Shown here piece after piece: positions 1-9,176 of a stretch of 64,000 nt of DNA (within the stretch, counting starts at the first letter, position 1; every line of letters begins with the position of its first letter). Under the pieces are notes generated by a model. The model had not been told where the DNA came from. It did not search any database and saw only the letters and a list, made by a program, of their open reading frames with translations. Source of the stretch: Gammaproteobacteria bacterium (GTDB taxonomy: Bacteria; Pseudomonadota; Gammaproteobacteria; Pseudomonadales; UBA5518); the NCBI GenBank assembly GCA_016705365.1, contig JADIYI010000008.1:1178001-1242000 (forward strand). Direction: 5' to 3'. A program made the position numbers and the translations under genes.

Positions 1-632
1 TAGCGCGCGCTGTCGGTGACCAGTGCCGCCAGGGTGCGGGCATCCAGTGCGCCCGGTTCGGCCAGCAGCCGGAGTTTCTCGATCTCCTGTTGCGCGGCAA
101 GCAGGTTACCTTCCACGCGCTCGGCGAGCAGGGCCACTGCGCCCGCATCGGGTCTGAAACCCGCCTCCCGCAAACGCTTGCCGATCCAGCCAGGCAGTTC
201 GTTGCGCCTGACCGGCCAGGCCTTGACGGCGACGCCCGTCTCGTCGATGGCCTTGAACCAGGCCGATTTTTCGGCGCTCCAGTCGATCTTGCCGGCGAGC
301 AGCAACAGCACGGTATCCGGTGGGGGACGGGCTGCGATGGCGCGCAGAACAGTCGCGCCCTCGCTACCTGGCTTGCCGCCGGCAAGCCGGATCTCGATCA
401 GCTTGTGCTCGGCAAACAAGGACAGGCTGCTGCATTCGGCGAGCACGAGATTCCAGTCGAAACCGGCGTCCGCATCAAATATCCTGCGCTCGGCGTAGCC
501 GCGGGTGCGGCATGCCGCGCGCAGTTCGTCCGCGCTTTCCTGCAGCAACAGCGGTTCCTCGCCGTAGAGCAGGTACATCGGTGCGAGCTGTCGCTCGAGC
601 TGTTTGGCCAGATCCGCGACGCCGATTCGCAT
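1..632 (-). CDS. holA: DNA polymerase III subunit delta, N-terminal part (truncated by window edge)
   Basis: The reading frame opens with MRIGVADLAKQLERQLAPMY and is open to the window edge, giving about 210 residues of a family that is normally about 340 long. The segment LLYGEEPLLLQE near residue 21 is the nucleotide-binding-like start of the delta AAA+ module, and the first two delta domains are covered. Delta opens the beta sliding clamp as part of the clamp-loader complex. It is the last gene of the leuS-lptE-holA block and begins 15 bases after the lptE stop, as in other gammaproteobacteria. The C-terminal collar domain lies outside the window. Identity rests on sequence feel plus the conserved neighbourhood. 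Confidence 0.93.
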   Translation of the reverse strand, partial: MRIGVADLAKQLERQLAPMYLLYGEEPLLLQESADELRAACRTRGYAERRIFDADAGFDWNLVLAECSSLSLFAEHKLIEIRLAGGKPGSEGATVLRAIAARPPPDTVLLLLAGKIDWSAEKSAWFKAIDETGVAVKAWPVRRNELPGWIGKRLREAGFRPDAGAVALLAERVEGNLLAAQQEIEKLRLLAEPGALDARTLAALVTDSAR

Positions 633-647
633 GTGGACTCCCAGGCG

Positions 648-1154
648 CTATTTCAGGTTTGCGGCATCGGCATGGCGCATTTGCCGGAAAATCTGTCCGA
701 CCAGGTTGCTCTGCAATTCGGACAGGATCAGATTCTCTTCGTCCTGCTTCGCGATCACGCTGTTGGGGTCGTAGCTGTAAACGCGGCTGGCGCTGATTTC
801 GCGCGGGCCGAGCACGATGTCCCCGGCGCCATTGCGCAGCTCGAATTCGACGGTCACGCGCATTTCCTGTTCCGCGCTGCGCGCTTCCCGATCAAGTGCC
901 ACGTTGCGCGAATTGATCCTTTCCGGGCTGGTATGCAGGGAAAAGACGCCGGCGCCGTCGACCAGCTCCACCCCCGCGGCAACCAGCGCGCGGGCGAGCT
1001 TCTGCTCGAACACGCCGCCCTTCGTCTCGCTGACCAGGCGCAACTGTTGCAAATGGGGCGGCACTTCCTGCACGCCACGCGGGTGCCAGCCGCAGGCGCC
1101 AAGCACCAGGGCCAGGGCCAGGGAGGTCCAGAGACGAGTGATGGTGCAATGCAT
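648..1154 (-). CDS. lptE: LPS-assembly lipoprotein LptE
   Basis: A 168-residue outer-membrane lipoprotein. The N-terminus MHCTITRLWTSLALALVLGAC has a hydrophobic stretch ending in the lipobox LGAC, so Cys21 should be lipidated; it is followed by GWHPRG, typical of LptE. LptE plugs the LptD barrel and helps deliver LPS to the cell surface. The length matches the family (about 165-200). It lies 7 bases after the leuS stop and before holA, the classical leuS-lptE-holA order, so co-transcription is likely. Confidence 0.93.
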   Translation of the reverse strand: MHCTITRLWTSLALALVLGACGWHPRGVQEVPPHLQQLRLVSETKGGVFEQKLARALVAAGVELVDGAGVFSLHTSPERINSRNVALDREARSAEQEMRVTVEFELRNGAGDIVLGPREISASRVYSYDPNSVIAKQDEENLILSELQSNLVGQIFRQMRHADAANLK

Positions 1155-1161
1155 GATGGTG

Positions 1162-3657
1162 CTATCCCACTACGATATTGAGCAGTTTGTTCGGTACCAC
1201 GATGACTTTCCGCACCTGCTTGCCGTCGATGAAGCGCAGTACCTGTTCGTCGTTCAATGCGAGGCGCTCGAGTTCCTCGCGCGATGCATCGCTCGCGACG
1301 TTCAGGCGGGCGCGCAACTTGCCGTTGACCTGCACCACGAGCTCGAATTCGTTGCGCTTCATGGCGTTGGCATCGGCCTGCGGCCACGGCGCATCGATCA
1401 CCGGGGCGCCGTGGCCGAGGTGCTGCCACAGGGCGTGACAGGCGTGCGGTACGATCGGTGCGAGCAGCAGTACCGCCGCCTCCAATGCTTCGCGCTCCGC
1501 GGCAAGGCCCGCGGCCGATGTGCGATCGCTGTGGCGCGACACTTCGTTCAGCAGTTCCATGACCGCCGCGATTGCGGTGTTGAAAGTCTGCCGGCGCGCG
1601 AAATCATCGCTGACCTTGGTGATGGTCTCATGGGTCTTGCGACGCAGAGAGAAATTGGGGTCAGAGTCAATTTCCTGCGGAAAGTCGCCTCTGACCCCAA
1701 TTTCTCCCCCGATTTCTGATGCGGTCGATACATGCGCATGCACCGCTTTCCACAACCGCTTGAGAAAGCGGCTGGCACCGGCCACGCCTTCGTCCGACCA
1801 CTCCAGGCTGTGTTCGGGCGGTGCCGCGAACATCACGAACAAACGCACCGTATCGGCGCCGTAGCGGGCGATGAGCGCTTCCGGGTCGACGGTATTTCCC
1901 TTGGATTTGGACATCTTGCTGCCGTCCTTGAGCACCATGCCCTGGCACAGCAGACGCGTGAAGGGTTCATCGCTCCCGATCAGGCCTTCATCGCGCATCA
2001 GCTTGTGAAAGAAGCGCGAATACAGCAGGTGCAAAATCGCGTGCTCGATGCCGCCGATGTATTGATCGACGGGCAGCCAGTAATTGGCGCGGGTGCTGTC
2101 GAGCATCGCGCTGTCCATATCGGGGCAGGTAAAGCGCGCGTAGTACCACGACGATTCCATGAACGTGTCGAAAGTATCGGTCTCGTGCTCCGCGGGTTGC
2201 CCGGCCAGCGTGGTGCGGCGCCACTGCGGGTCGGCCTTGATCGGCGAGTGCACCCCGTCCATCGCGACATCTTCCGGCAACAGGACCGGCAGGCGTTCGG
2301 CAGGCACCGCGATCTCGGTGCCATCGGCCAGGTAGAGCATCGGGATCGGAGCGCCCCAATATCGCTGACGCGAAACGCCCCAGTCGCGCAGGCGGTAGTT
2401 CACGGTCACCCGCCCCATGCCCTTGCGTTCCAGTTCGGCCGCGATGGCATCGAATGCGGCCTCGAATGCGAGCCCGTCGAAGGCGCCGGAATTGACCAGC
2501 ACGCCCTTGTCGGTAAACGCGCCGCTGGCGAGGTCGCACGGTGCGGTTGGGTCCTGCGGTGCGATGACCTGCTCGATCGGAAGTCCGTAGCTGCGGGCGA
2601 ATTCCCAGTCGCGCTGATCGTGTCCCGGAACGCTCATCACCGCGCCGGTGCCGTATTCCATCAGCACGAAGTTGGCGATCCACACCGGTATTTCGCGTCC
2701 GCTCAACGGATGCACGGCCTCGAGTCCGGTATCGATGCCCTTCTTGCTCATGGTGGCCAAATCGGCCTCGGCAACCGAGCTGCGCCGGCAATCGGCGGCG
2801 AACGCCGCCAGGGCCGGATCCTTCGCGGCGAGTGCGCGCGCCAGCGGATGCTCGGCGGCGAGCGCGAGATAGGTCACTCCGAGCAGGGTATCGGGGCGGG
2901 TGGTGTAGATATCGATGTGGGCGATGGCGTCGATCGCGGTTGCCAGGTCGAAGCGCATTTCGATGCCGCGGCTCCTGCCGATCCAGTTGCGCTGCATGGT
3001 CTTGACCTGCTCGGGCCAGTGCTCGAGTTTGTCCAGGTCGTTCAGCAGCTCCTCCGCGTAGGCGGTGATGCGGATGAACCACTGCGGAATCTCGCGCCGC
3101 TCGACGGGCGTGTCACAGCGCCAGCAACAGCCATCGATCACCTGCTCGTTGGCCAGCACGGTTGCGTCGTTCGGGCACCAGTTGACCGCCGCAATCCGCT
3201 TGTAGGCGAGCCCTTTCTCGTAGAGCCGGGTAAAAAACCATTGCTCCCAGCGGTAATAGGACGGGGCGCAGGTGGCAATCTCGCGTTGCCAGTCGTAGGC
3301 GAAACCAAGGCGCTGCAACTGCGTGCGCATGTAGTCGATGTTGGACCAGGTCCAGCGCGCGGGAGCGGTGTGGTTCTGGATCGCGGCGTTTTCCGCCGGC
3401 AGGCCAAAGGCGTCCCAGCCCATCGGTTGCAGCACGTTGCGCCCCTGCATCCGCTGATAGCGCGCAATCACATCGCCAAGCGTGTAGTTGCGCACATGCC
3501 CCATGTGCAGTCGTCCGCTCGGGTAGGGAAACATCGACAGGCAGTAGAACTTCTCGCGCGCCGGGTCCTCGGTCGCGGCAAAGCTCCGGTGTGCGCTCCA
3601 GAATGCCTGTGCCTCGGCTTCGGTGCGCTCTGGGTCGTACTGTTCGTCCATGGTCAT
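1162..3657 (-). CDS. leuS: Leucyl-tRNA synthetase
   Basis: Class I aminoacyl-tRNA synthetase of 831 residues that charges tRNA-Leu. Visible signatures are HMGH (HIGH motif) near residue 51, a CP1 editing domain with TRPDT near residue 255, and KMSKS followed by KGNTVDP near residue 600. The C-terminus ends LLNIVVG as in other LeuS proteins. Start is the first of two close Met codons (MTMDEQYDP); the second, six bases on, is equally possible. Residues about 652-669, between the catalytic core and the LRRKTH helix of the anticodon-binding domain, come from a 54-bp palindrome inserted in frame; the corresponding loop varies in sequence and length in the family. The flanking residues resume normal LeuS sequence, so the enzyme is probably functional. 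Confidence 0.97.
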   Translation of the reverse strand: MTMDEQYDPERTEAEAQAFWSAHRSFAATEDPAREKFYCLSMFPYPSGRLHMGHVRNYTLGDVIARYQRMQGRNVLQPMGWDAFGLPAENAAIQNHTAPARWTWSNIDYMRTQLQRLGFAYDWQREIATCAPSYYRWEQWFFTRLYEKGLAYKRIAAVNWCPNDATVLANEQVIDGCCWRCDTPVERREIPQWFIRITAYAEELLNDLDKLEHWPEQVKTMQRNWIGRSRGIEMRFDLATAIDAIAHIDIYTTRPDTLLGVTYLALAAEHPLARALAAKDPALAAFAADCRRSSVAEADLATMSKKGIDTGLEAVHPLSGREIPVWIANFVLMEYGTGAVMSVPGHDQRDWEFARSYGLPIEQVIAPQDPTAPCDLASGAFTDKGVLVNSGAFDGLAFEAAFDAIAAELERKGMGRVTVNYRLRDWGVSRQRYWGAPIPMLYLADGTEIAVPAERLPVLLPEDVAMDGVHSPIKADPQWRRTTLAGQPAEHETDTFDTFMESSWYYARFTCPDMDSAMLDSTRANYWLPVDQYIGGIEHAILHLLYSRFFHKLMRDEGLIGSDEPFTRLLCQGMVLKDGSKMSKSKGNTVDPEALIARYGADTVRLFVMFAAPPEHSLEWSDEGVAGASRFLKRLWKAVHAHVSTASEIGGEIGVRGDFPQEIDSDPNFSLRRKTHETITKVSDDFARRQTFNTAIAAVMELLNEVSRHSDRTSAAGLAAEREALEAAVLLLAPIVPHACHALWQHLGHGAPVIDAPWPQADANAMKRNEFELVVQVNGKLRARLNVASDASREELERLALNDEQVLRFIDGKQVRKVIVVPNKLLNIVVG
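1651..1704. repeat. Palindromic repeat inserted in frame in leuS
   Basis: Two perfect 16-bp arms, GAAATTGGGGTCAGAG at 1651-1666 and its exact reverse complement at 1689-1704, enclose a 22-base centre that itself contains a 5-bp dyad (TTTCC-TGC-GGAAA). The arm sequence resembles palindromes often seen beside REP-associated tyrosine transposases in proteobacteria; that link is recalled family knowledge, not tested. Its length is divisible by three and leuS reads straight through it. I saw no second copy in this window while reading, and no transposase. Confidence 0.85.
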
Positions 3658-3713
3658 GCGGAGCCCGCGAAAAGTGGCAAAGAATACCCCACGGCAGGGT
3701 TCAGGTCATATAG

Positions 3714-5246
3714 TCAGGGGATGGCGGCAGCGCCCGCCCGCTGCGGGCGCTGCCAGCCCACCAGCACGATCAGCAATGCCGCGAACGTCAGCACGGGCCA
3801 GGAACCCCGGCGCGCGAACGGAGTGAGGCCGCTCATTGGCTGCACGCTGCCGCGGATCACCTCGCGGGTGAACTGCTCGCCGCGCACGCTGATATGGCCA
3901 TGATGATCGATCAGTGCCGAGACGCCATTGTTGGTGGCCCGGATCAGCGCACGGCCATTCTCGAGGGCGCGCATGCGCGCCATCTGCAGGTGCTGCAGCG
4001 GCCCGCTGGAGGCGCCGAACCAGGTGTCGTTGCTCACTGTCAGCAGCAGATCGGCCTGCGGCAATGCGGCGCGGACCAGGTCCGGGTAGACGATCTCGTA
4101 GCAGATGAACGGGGCAGCGCGCAGACCCTGCACCGCCAGCGGTTCCTGCATTTCCGGACCGCTGCTGAAGCTCGACATCGGTAGATCGAAAAAAGCGATC
4201 AGGCCGCGCAGCCAGGATTCCAGAGGCACATATTCGCCGAACGGAACCAGGTGGCGCTTGTGATAGATGCCGTGATCGGCGCCAAGTGCGACGAGGCTGT
4301 TGAACGCATCGTAGCCGCGGCCATCGGCGTCGCTCGCGTTGCGGGTGGGGATGCCGAGGATCAGCGTGCTGTTGTTCGCGGCAGCACGGGTGGCCTGCTC
4401 GCCGAGAAAATCGGTCACCAGATCGAGGTAGGCAGGCACCGCGGATTCCGGCCACACGACCAGCGCGGTCCCCCACAATTCCTCGCTCATGCCGGAGTAG
4501 GTATCGAGGGTGCGCTGGAGATGGCCCGCTTCCCACTTGAGCAGTTGCGGAATATTGCCCTGCACCATCGCCACTGCAATTTCCGATCCCAGGGGTTTTA
4601 CCCAGGCGATTTTCGCGAGCCCAAGGCCGGCGATCCATAACACCGCACAGGCCAGCGCGGCGATGGGCGCTCCTGGCGCCCGGCGCAGCACCAGCACCAG
4701 GACGGCCGAGCTGAAACACAGGATCAGGCCGACCCCGAACACGCCGGTCACGGGCGCCCAGCCAGCGAGCGGCGTCGCGATCTGGCTGTAGCCGATGTAC
4801 AGCCAGGGAAAGCCGCTCAGCAACCACACCCGGCACCATTCGCCGAGCACCCAGACAGCCGGAAAGCCGAGCAGCGTGCCCCCTGGCCGGGCGCGTAGCC
4901 AACGCGACCACGCCCAGCAGCCCAGTGCGGGGAGCAGTGCCAGGCCGAGGCAGAACGTCAGCGTCAGCAACGCCGCCAGCGGTACCGATGCTGCGCCGTA
5001 GTCGTGGATGCTGACATACACCCAGGAAGTGCCGACGCCGAACATGCCGGCACCGAAACACCAGCCGCGCAGCATCGCGGCGCGCGGCGCCAACTGTCCG
5101 AGCAGCGCCAGCAATACCGCCGGGCACAGGACCGCGAGCGGCCAGAAATCGAATGGCGCAAACGCCAGCGGCAGCGCGGCCCCGGCCAGCAGCGCGGCGA
5201 TATGCCCGCCCGGCCCGTTGGTGGCCAGAGTGCGCGGTATTTTCAT
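3714..5246 (-). CDS. lnt: Apolipoprotein N-acyltransferase
   Basis: Inner-membrane enzyme of 510 residues that adds the third acyl chain to lipoproteins, the last maturation step before Lol sorting. The first 200 residues hold several membrane segments, followed by a periplasmic nitrilase domain with the expected triad: Glu267 in VVWPES, Lys330 in YHKRH and Cys382 in FICYE. A final membrane segment lies near residues 485-505. Its start overlaps the corC stop by four bases (ATGA), so translation is probably coupled. Length and triad fit the family fully. Confidence 0.96.
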   Translation of the reverse strand: MKIPRTLATNGPGGHIAALLAGAALPLAFAPFDFWPLAVLCPAVLLALLGQLAPRAAMLRGWCFGAGMFGVGTSWVYVSIHDYGAASVPLAALLTLTFCLGLALLPALGCWAWSRWLRARPGGTLLGFPAVWVLGEWCRVWLLSGFPWLYIGYSQIATPLAGWAPVTGVFGVGLILCFSSAVLVLVLRRAPGAPIAALACAVLWIAGLGLAKIAWVKPLGSEIAVAMVQGNIPQLLKWEAGHLQRTLDTYSGMSEELWGTALVVWPESAVPAYLDLVTDFLGEQATRAAANNSTLILGIPTRNASDADGRGYDAFNSLVALGADHGIYHKRHLVPFGEYVPLESWLRGLIAFFDLPMSSFSSGPEMQEPLAVQGLRAAPFICYEIVYPDLVRAALPQADLLLTVSNDTWFGASSGPLQHLQMARMRALENGRALIRATNNGVSALIDHHGHISVRGEQFTREVIRGSVQPMSGLTPFARRGSWPVLTFAALLIVLVGWQRPQRAGAAAIP

Positions 5247-6100
5247 CCGCCGGAGGCGCCCGGATCCAGGTTGAGTCGCAGCAAATGGATCTGGCGACTG
5301 TCGGCGTTCAGTACCTTGAAGTGGAAACCGTCGATTTCGGCAGCCTCGTTGCGTCGTGGCAGGTGGCCGAACTTCTGCATCACGATGCCACCGATGGTGT
5401 CGAAATCCTCGTCATCCAGCGTGGCGTTGAAATACTCGTTGAAGTCCTCGATCGGGGTCAGCGCCTTGATCAGGAAGTCGTTCTCGGAGAGCTTCTTGAT
5501 GAAGGTGTCCTGCTGCTTGTCATGTTCGTCCTCGATTTCGCCGACGATCTCCTCGAGCACATCCTCGATGGTCACCAGCCCGGCCACACCGCCGTATTCG
5601 TCGATGACGATGGCGATGTGATTGCGGTTCTCGCGGAATTCCCGAAGCAGCACGTTGAGGCGCTTGCTCTCCGGAATGAACGTGGCGGGGCGCAGCAACT
5701 GCAGGATATCGAAGCCCTCGGCGCTGCCGGCAAACAGCTGGGGGAGCATGTCCTTGGCGAGCAGGATACCCAGCACGTCATCGCTGGTTTCGCCGATCAC
5801 CGGGTAGCGCGAGTGTCCTGAATCGATCACCCGCCGCAGCACTTCCTGCGGGACATCGTCGCCGCGCAGACACATCATCTGCGGGCGCGGGATCATCACG
5901 TCGCGCACCTGCAGATGCGCGACCTCGAGTGCGCCCTGCATGATGCTGTGGGTTTCGGAATCGATTACCTCGTTCTGCTCGGCGATGGCGAGTATGTCCA
6001 GCAGGTCCTTGCGGGTTCGCGGGTCGGAGGAGAACACCTGCGCAATCTTTTCCAGCCAGGATCGCTCGTCCGGTTCGTTATCCCTGTGGTCGTCGTTCAT
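5243..6100 (-). CDS. corC: CorC/YbeX family CBS-domain protein
   Basis: A 285-residue soluble protein with two CBS domains in the middle (starting at RDVMIPRPQM, near residue 67) and a C-terminal CorC_HlyC domain. Members are associated with magnesium/cobalt efflux and, in E. coli as YbeX, with ribosome maturation. It lacks the N-terminal DUF21 membrane domain of its longer relatives, as expected for YbeX. It overlaps ybeY upstream and lnt downstream by four bases each, placing it in the conserved miaB-phoH-ybeY-corC-lnt operon. Confidence 0.93.
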   Translation of the reverse strand: MNDDHRDNEPDERSWLEKIAQVFSSDPRTRKDLLDILAIAEQNEVIDSETHSIMQGALEVAHLQVRDVMIPRPQMMCLRGDDVPQEVLRRVIDSGHSRYPVIGETSDDVLGILLAKDMLPQLFAGSAEGFDILQLLRPATFIPESKRLNVLLREFRENRNHIAIVIDEYGGVAGLVTIEDVLEEIVGEIEDEHDKQQDTFIKKLSENDFLIKALTPIEDFNEYFNATLDDEDFDTIGGIVMQKFGHLPRRNEAAEIDGFHFKVLNADSRQIHLLRLNLDPGASGG

Positions 6101-6567
6101 GTCCGCTTATTTTCTCGTTGCTCTTCATAAGGGTCGGAAATCCCCAGCGTCGCAAGGATGCGGATCTCCAGCGATTCCATCGCCACTGCCGCGCGCGCTT
6201 TCCGGTGATCATGGCCGAGCAGGTGCAGGGTGCCGTGAATCAGCAGATGCGCCCAGTGCGCGCGCTCCTTCTTGCCCTGCAAGCGTGCCTCGCGGCGCAC
6301 CACGGGCGCGCAAATCGCGATGTCGCCAAGCAGCGCAATGCCGAGCTCAGGCGGCACTGCGGCCGGAAACGACAGCACATTGGCGGCATAATCCTGGCCG
6401 CGGTAGCGCGAATTCAGCGCTTTCATTTCGTCCTCGTCAACGATGCGCACGCACAATTCGGCGTCGGCGTCGGCAGCGAGCGCCGCACGCACCCAGCGCC
6501 GGATGCTCCGGGTCGACGGCAGCTCGCCTGCTGTCGAGGCGCAGTCCACGCTGATCCGGGTGGGCAT
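6097..6567 (-). CDS. ybeY: Endoribonuclease / rRNA maturation factor YbeY
   Basis: 156 residues. The metal-binding signature HGTLHLLGHDH (pattern HxxxHxxxxxH) lies near residue 113 and marks the zinc-dependent YbeY fold, involved in 16S rRNA 3'-end maturation and ribosome quality control. The start codon directly abuts the phoH stop, and the stop overlaps the corC start by four bases. Length is normal (about 155). Confidence 0.96.
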   Translation of the reverse strand: MPTRISVDCASTAGELPSTRSIRRWVRAALAADADAELCVRIVDEDEMKALNSRYRGQDYAANVLSFPAAVPPELGIALLGDIAICAPVVRREARLQGKKERAHWAHLLIHGTLHLLGHDHRKARAAVAMESLEIRILATLGISDPYEEQRENKRT

Positions 6568-7590
6568 TCAGGCAGGTTTCTGGCCCGCGCGCGGCGTGGG
6601 CGAGCCGCCGCTGCTGCGGTTCTCGAATGCCTCGTAGGCTTCCACGATGCGCTGTACCAGGGGGTGTCGCACCACGTCCTTGGGGCTGAAGCGGGTAAAG
6701 CCGATGCCGTCGACTCCCTCGAGAAACGACAGTACCTGCGTCAGACCGGAAGCGGTGCCGCGGGGCAGATCGACCTGGGTGATATCACCGGTGATCACGG
6801 CTTTTGAGCCGAAACCGATCCGGGTCAGGAACATTTTCATCTGCTCCGGGGTGGTGTTCTGTGCCTCGTCGAGGATCACGAAGGCGTTGTTCAGGGTGCG
6901 TCCGCGCATATAGGCCAGGGGACAGACCTCGATGATATGGCGTTCGATCAGCTTGCCGACGTTCTCGAAGCCAAGCATCTCGTAGAGTGCGTCGTAGAGC
7001 GGGCGCAGGTACGGATCGATCTTCTGCGCCAGGTCGCCGGGCAGGAACCCGAGTTTTTCGCCGGCTTCCACCGCCGGTCGTACCAGCAGGATGCGGCTGA
7101 CCTGATCGCTCTCCAGCGCCGCGACCGCGCAGGCGACCGCGAGGTAGGTCTTGCCGGTGCCGGCCGGGCCGACTCCGAAACTGATGTCGTGCTGTGCGAT
7201 CGAGCGCACGTAGAGTTGCTGACTCCTGCCGCGCGCCTTGATCAGCGAGCGGCGGGTGCGCACCACGCCGGGCACGGCCGCCGGGTCGTCTCCGGCATCG
7301 GGGGTGGTCAGTTGCTCGATGCCGGACTGCTGCAAGCCGAGATGGACCTGCTCCGCGCTGAGTTCGAGGTGTCGCGCGGTATCGTCGTAGAGCCTCGAAA
7401 TCAGCGCATGGGCGCTGGCCTGGGCCTGGGCCGGACCCTCCACGACGAAATGGTTGCCACGGTTGCTGATCACGACCCCGAGGCGTTGCTCGATGAGATG
7501 CAGGTGTTCGTCAAACTGCCCGCACAAGCGCGCAAGTCGGCGGGAATCGCTGGGTTCAAGGACGAACTGGAGTTTCGGGGCTTGATTCAA
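6568..7590 (-). CDS. phoH: PhoH-family ATPase (YbeZ)
   Basis: Cytoplasmic P-loop NTPase; Walker A is GPAGTGKTYLA and a Walker B-like VILDEAQN follows. E. coli YbeZ works with YbeY in RNA metabolism. The open frame runs upstream to 7755, but that would overlap the last 116 bases of miaB with non-homologous sequence. I chose TTG at 7590 (protein begins LNQAPKLQFVLEPSD, read as Met), preceded by an AAGAGG Shine-Dalgarno-like stretch. This gives 340 residues, close to the usual 346. The exact start is uncertain; the identity is not. Confidence 0.9.
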   Translation of the reverse strand: MNQAPKLQFVLEPSDSRRLARLCGQFDEHLHLIEQRLGVVISNRGNHFVVEGPAQAQASAHALISRLYDDTARHLELSAEQVHLGLQQSGIEQLTTPDAGDDPAAVPGVVRTRRSLIKARGRSQQLYVRSIAQHDISFGVGPAGTGKTYLAVACAVAALESDQVSRILLVRPAVEAGEKLGFLPGDLAQKIDPYLRPLYDALYEMLGFENVGKLIERHIIEVCPLAYMRGRTLNNAFVILDEAQNTTPEQMKMFLTRIGFGSKAVITGDITQVDLPRGTASGLTQVLSFLEGVDGIGFTRFSPKDVVRHPLVQRIVEAYEAFENRSSGGSPTPRAGQKPA

Positions 7591-7639
7591 AGGGCTTTCG
7601 GCCGCCTCTTGCGGCAACAGGGAAGGACTTAGAATAACG

Positions 7640-9040
7640 TTAATCGGCGGCCAGTGAAAGCGCGTCCGCCGCCCCCGCCAGGGGGTGCCCGGCGGCAGCG
7701 CATAACCGTCCGCGCAGGGAATTTGGCTGTACTCCGACGATTTCCACGCTGGCAAATTCTCCGATCAGGGAGAAGTCGTGGCTTGGGAAGTTCACGATGC
7801 GGTTGTTCTCGGTGCGACCCTGCAGATCTCCCGGGTCACGTCGGGAAATGCCCGTGACCAGGATCCGCTCGCTGGTCCCCAGCATGCGCCGGCTGATGGC
7901 TTGCGCTTGCTGGTTGATGCGGGTCTGCAAGCGGGCCAGCCGCTGTTTTTTCTCCGCTTCGGGGGTTGCGTCGGGCAATTGGGCCGCCGGCGTGCCAGGG
8001 CGCGGGCTGTAGACGAAGCTGAACGACTGGTCGAAGCCCACGTCCTCGATCAGGCGCATCGTGGCCTCGAAATCCTCTGCCGTTTCCCCCGGGAATCCGA
8101 CGATGAAGTCCGAGGAGATGCTCATGCCGGGCCGGATGCGGCGTAGCTTGCGGATGGTCGATTTGTATTCGATTGCGGTATGGCCGCGCTTCATCAGCGC
8201 CAGTATCCGGTCCGATCCGCTCTGCACCGGCAGGTGCAGATAGCTGACGAGTTCGGGGATCGCGGCGTACGCCTGCACCAGAGCATCGTTGAATTCGATC
8301 GGATGCGAGGTGGTGTAGCGCAGGCGATCGATGCCCTCCACGCCAGCCACCAGCGCCAGCAACTCGGCGAAATCGACGATCTCCCCGAGATGGTTGCGGC
8401 CGCGGTAGGCGTTGACGTTCTGGCCCAGCAGGTTGACTTCACGCACGCCCTGAGCGGCCAGCTGGACGATTTCGACCAGCACGTCGTCGAGCGGCCGGCT
8501 CACTTCCTCGCCCCGGGTGTAAGGGACCACGCAGAAGCTGCAGTACTTGCTGCAACCCTCCATCACCGAGACGAAGGCGCTCGGCCCGTCCACCGAGGGA
8601 GCGGGCAGGTGGTCGAATTTCTCGATCTCGGGAAAGCTGATATCGACCAGCGGTCCACTGTGCTCGCCGTTGCGGGTCCGGTCGATCATCTCGGGCAGGC
8701 GGTGCAGGGTTTGCGGGCCGAATACCAGGTCCACGTACGGGGCACGCCGGCCTATATCGCCACCTTCCTGGCTGGCAACGCAACCGCCAACCCCGATCAC
8801 CAGCCCGGGTTTGCGCAATTTCAGCTTGCGCCAGCGCCCGAGTTGGTGAAATACCTTGTCTTGGGCTTTTTCGCGGATCGAGCAGGTGTTGAGAAGCAGC
8901 ACATCGGCTGCCTCCGGGTCGTCGGTGGGCAGCAGGCCGTGCGTTTCGCGCAGGAGGTCCAGCATGCGCGAGGAATCGTACTCGTTCATCTGGCAGCCGT
9001 GCGTCTGCACGAATACCTTGCCGGCGGGGCGATCGCTCAT
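7640..9040 (-). CDS. miaB: tRNA-2-methylthio-N6-dimethylallyladenosine synthase
   Basis: Radical-SAM methylthiotransferase of 466 residues that modifies A37 of tRNAs reading UNN codons. The N-terminal UPF0004 domain carries three cluster cysteines (Cys16 in THGCQMN, Cys53 in NTCSIRE, Cys87 in GGCVASQ). The radical-SAM motif CSKYCSFC is at residues 163-170, and a TRAM domain follows at the C-terminus. The frame is open to 9178, but family proteins start near MSDRPAGKVFVQTHGC, so ATG at 9040 was chosen. First gene of the phoH-ybeY-corC-lnt block, with a good -10 box upstream. Confidence 0.96.
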   Translation of the reverse strand: MSDRPAGKVFVQTHGCQMNEYDSSRMLDLLRETHGLLPTDDPEAADVLLLNTCSIREKAQDKVFHQLGRWRKLKLRKPGLVIGVGGCVASQEGGDIGRRAPYVDLVFGPQTLHRLPEMIDRTRNGEHSGPLVDISFPEIEKFDHLPAPSVDGPSAFVSVMEGCSKYCSFCVVPYTRGEEVSRPLDDVLVEIVQLAAQGVREVNLLGQNVNAYRGRNHLGEIVDFAELLALVAGVEGIDRLRYTTSHPIEFNDALVQAYAAIPELVSYLHLPVQSGSDRILALMKRGHTAIEYKSTIRKLRRIRPGMSISSDFIVGFPGETAEDFEATMRLIEDVGFDQSFSFVYSPRPGTPAAQLPDATPEAEKKQRLARLQTRINQQAQAISRRMLGTSERILVTGISRRDPGDLQGRTENNRIVNFPSHDFSLIGEFASVEIVGVQPNSLRGRLCAAAGHPLAGAADALSLAAD

Positions 9041-9073
9041 CGGTTGTGGTGTCAGGTGCTCAACAGGGCGGGA

Positions 9074-9079
9074 ATTATA
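9074..9079 (-). promoter_or_regulatory. Candidate -10 element for miaB operon
   Basis: Read on the minus strand this is TATAAT, a perfect sigma-70 -10 box, about 35 bases before the miaB start codon. No convincing -35 (TTGACA-like) hexamer lies at the right distance. It would drive the whole miaB-phoH-ybeY-corC-lnt group. Confidence 0.5.
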
Positions 9080-9176
9080 GCGGGCACGGCAGGGCATGCA
9101 CAGGCACGATGGCGAATCGATGTGGTATCCTGCCCGCCCTCGATTTTTCATGCACCGGCTGCGAGCGAATTGCCCC

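Noticed and set aside
1732..3903. A 723-codon open frame on the plus strand opposite leuS
   Set aside because: Arg/Gly/His-rich translation with no fold or motif. It mirrors leuS in the antisense frame, a common effect of high GC.
7591..7755. Longer PhoH start at 7755
   Set aside because: It would overlap the miaB C-terminus by 116 bases and add non-homologous residues.
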